Shown: positions 11,456-12,690 of the stretch, piece by piece | Layout of the letters: each line of letters starts with the position of its first letter | Position numbering within the stretch: the first letter of the stretch is position 1 | Origin: an uncultured Peptococcaceae bacterium | GTDB lineage: Bacteria > Bacillota > Peptococcia > Peptococcales > Peptococcaceae | Assembly: GCA_902462325.1 (NCBI GenBank) | Contig: CABQBF010000068.1 | Coordinates: 1-12,690 of the forward strand | DNA: 12,690 nucleotides | Direction: 5' to 3' | The notes under the pieces: generated by a model | Told to the model about the DNA's origin: nothing | Database searches by the model: none | Seen by the model: only the letters and a program-made list of their open reading frames with translations | Program-made: the position numbers and the translations under genes

Positions 11456-12690
11456 TCATTTTTTGCTTTTTATCTGTAGCAGCGATACAAGCATGGAAGC
11501 CACCGCCGCGCAGATATGGCTGACAAGTACAGCAATCCATATTCCGTTTAATCCAAAGCCTAAAAAAGAAAGCAGATATGCCAAAGGCATACGGACAATG
11601 ATATAATAGAAAATCATTAAGATCATACTTTTCGCAGGCTTACCCAGACCGTTTAATACGCCAAGAAAGCAATTTGTAACCGTGTTCAAAACATAGCCAA
11701 TACTTACGGTTAAAAAATACACACCAACAATCGTTGCTACGTCTGTGTTGCTTACAAAAAAACCGGAGAGCTGTCTTGAAAAATATCACTATGACAACGG
11801 AAAGAATGAAAAGCAATATGCACCCATATTTCAAAGCGCATTTTAAGTAATCTTTTGTGCGATCAATTCGCTGTCCGCCAATACACTGACCTACGATAGT
11901 GGTCAAGACCATATTCAACGTCATAGCCGGATAAAAAAGAATCGTTTCCAGTTTTCCCGTAATTCCATACGCCGCAATTGCAGTAATGCTATATGTACTT
12001 ACCAGTGCGGTTAAAAATGTTGTGCTTATCGCCGGGATGCTCTGCTGAACGACAGACGGTATTGCTTTTTTAATAAGCGGTAAAACGTCCGCCTTATCAA
12101 ACCAAGTAATATGCAGAGAAAAAAGTTTTTTCCTTTTCAGATATACAACCATGAAAATCAAGCAAATGCCCTGTGAAAGCAAAGTTGCAATCGCCGCTCC
12201 ATGAAAGCCGACGAAATGGATAAAAATGGGGTCAAGGATTGCGTTTAATACGGTTGACACCAACATAGCAACCGCTTGAAACATGGAATTTCCGAAACTC
12301 CGTAAAACCGCAGTAAAATACAGATACAGATAAACCGCTAAATATCCAAGTACATAAATAGAAAGATAACTGCATGCCATATCATACGTTTCCGCCGGAG
12401 TATTCAAGACAGTTAAAATATACGGCAGAAATATTTCAAGCACAAAAGTAATCATCAAGGAAAAGACAATCGCGACGATAAATGAAGTGGCAATCAGCCT
12501 CTCCACTCGTTTTTGATTTTTTGCGCCGATTGCCTGTGAAAGTAAAATAGAAATGCCGTTTGTCGCTCCCATTGCAACTGATGTTAGGATTAAAATAATC
12601 GGCGTAGAATTTGTTAAAGCAGCATAGGCTGTTTCGCCTAAAAGATTTCCAATCCATAAGCTGTCCACAAGGTTATAAGCCATGTTTAGG
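11456..12690 (-). pseudogene. MATE-family multidrug efflux protein, frameshifted and partial
   Basis: The gene enters from the right edge of the window without its start; the first residues seen (LNMAYNLVDSLWIGN) correspond to the first membrane helix of MATE transporters, so only some 30-40 N-terminal residues should be missing. About eight hydrophobic helices follow, with DPIFIHFVGFHGAAIATLLSQ and GQCIGGQR typical of the family, whose members export drugs against Na+ or H+. After VVIVIF the frame is lost at the run of five A's on plus (11779-11783; four would keep frame). The continuing frame, SRQLSGFFVSNTDVATIVGVYF..., covers the last helices and ends LLQIKSKK at 11456. The extra base leaves the main frame ending in unrelated sequence at 11640. 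The protein is therefore probably inactive, unless the base is a sequencing error. Confidence 0.8.

Noticed and set aside
1..12690. tRNA, rRNA or CRISPR array
   Set aside because: No cloverleaf-like sequence, rRNA segment or regularly spaced repeat was seen on either strand.

Overview
The window looks like a low-to-mid GC Firmicute, probably a gut-type Clostridia relative. The evidence is AGGAG-type ribosome binding sites, consensus SigA promoters, a GuaA of Bacillus/Clostridium type and length, a 62-residue Cys-rich protein resembling DUF6472, and a DUF4080-type radical SAM protein. This is inferred from family resemblance; no rRNA or other marker gene is present.

Layout. (A) 1-4848 is an accessory block lying downstream of guaA in guaA's reading direction. 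From right to left it holds a possible IS end and a 15-bp perfect inverted repeat, a promoter, two adjacent Fic-domain genes, a GIY-YIG (T5orf172-like) gene broken in an A8 tract, a small ORF broken by an 11-bp tandem duplication, then a two-TM membrane protein gene broken at a G4 run and a 64-codon gene. (B) 4848-11041 is an intact core block: guaA and hpt (purine salvage and GMP synthesis) on the minus strand, a small Cys-rich protein gene on plus, a putative lipoprotein gene and a B12-binding radical SAM gene on minus, and tatD on plus. (C) 11042-12690 holds a structured element after tatD, a stretch with no convincing gene, and a frameshifted MATE efflux gene cut by the window edge.

Main observation. 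The last 11 bases of the guaA reading frame (GAGTTCGAATA on the minus strand, 4849-4859) recur with one substitution at 1522-1532 and at 216-226, both as GAGTTTGAATA. Seven bases beyond the last copy's TAA is a hairpin (168-209) of the kind expected just after guaA. The 3' end of guaA is a known integration site for genomic islands. I infer that one or two small, now integrase-less islands sit in tandem in the guaA 3' end, separating guaA from its native terminator by about 4.6 kb. The Fic/GIY-YIG genes would be cargo of the first island and the membrane protein gene cargo of the second.

The four reading-frame breaks all lie in accessory regions (A and C); the roughly 6-kb core is unbroken. 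This fits decay of accessory DNA, but two of the breaks are in homopolymers where slippage, frameshifting or sequencing error must be considered.
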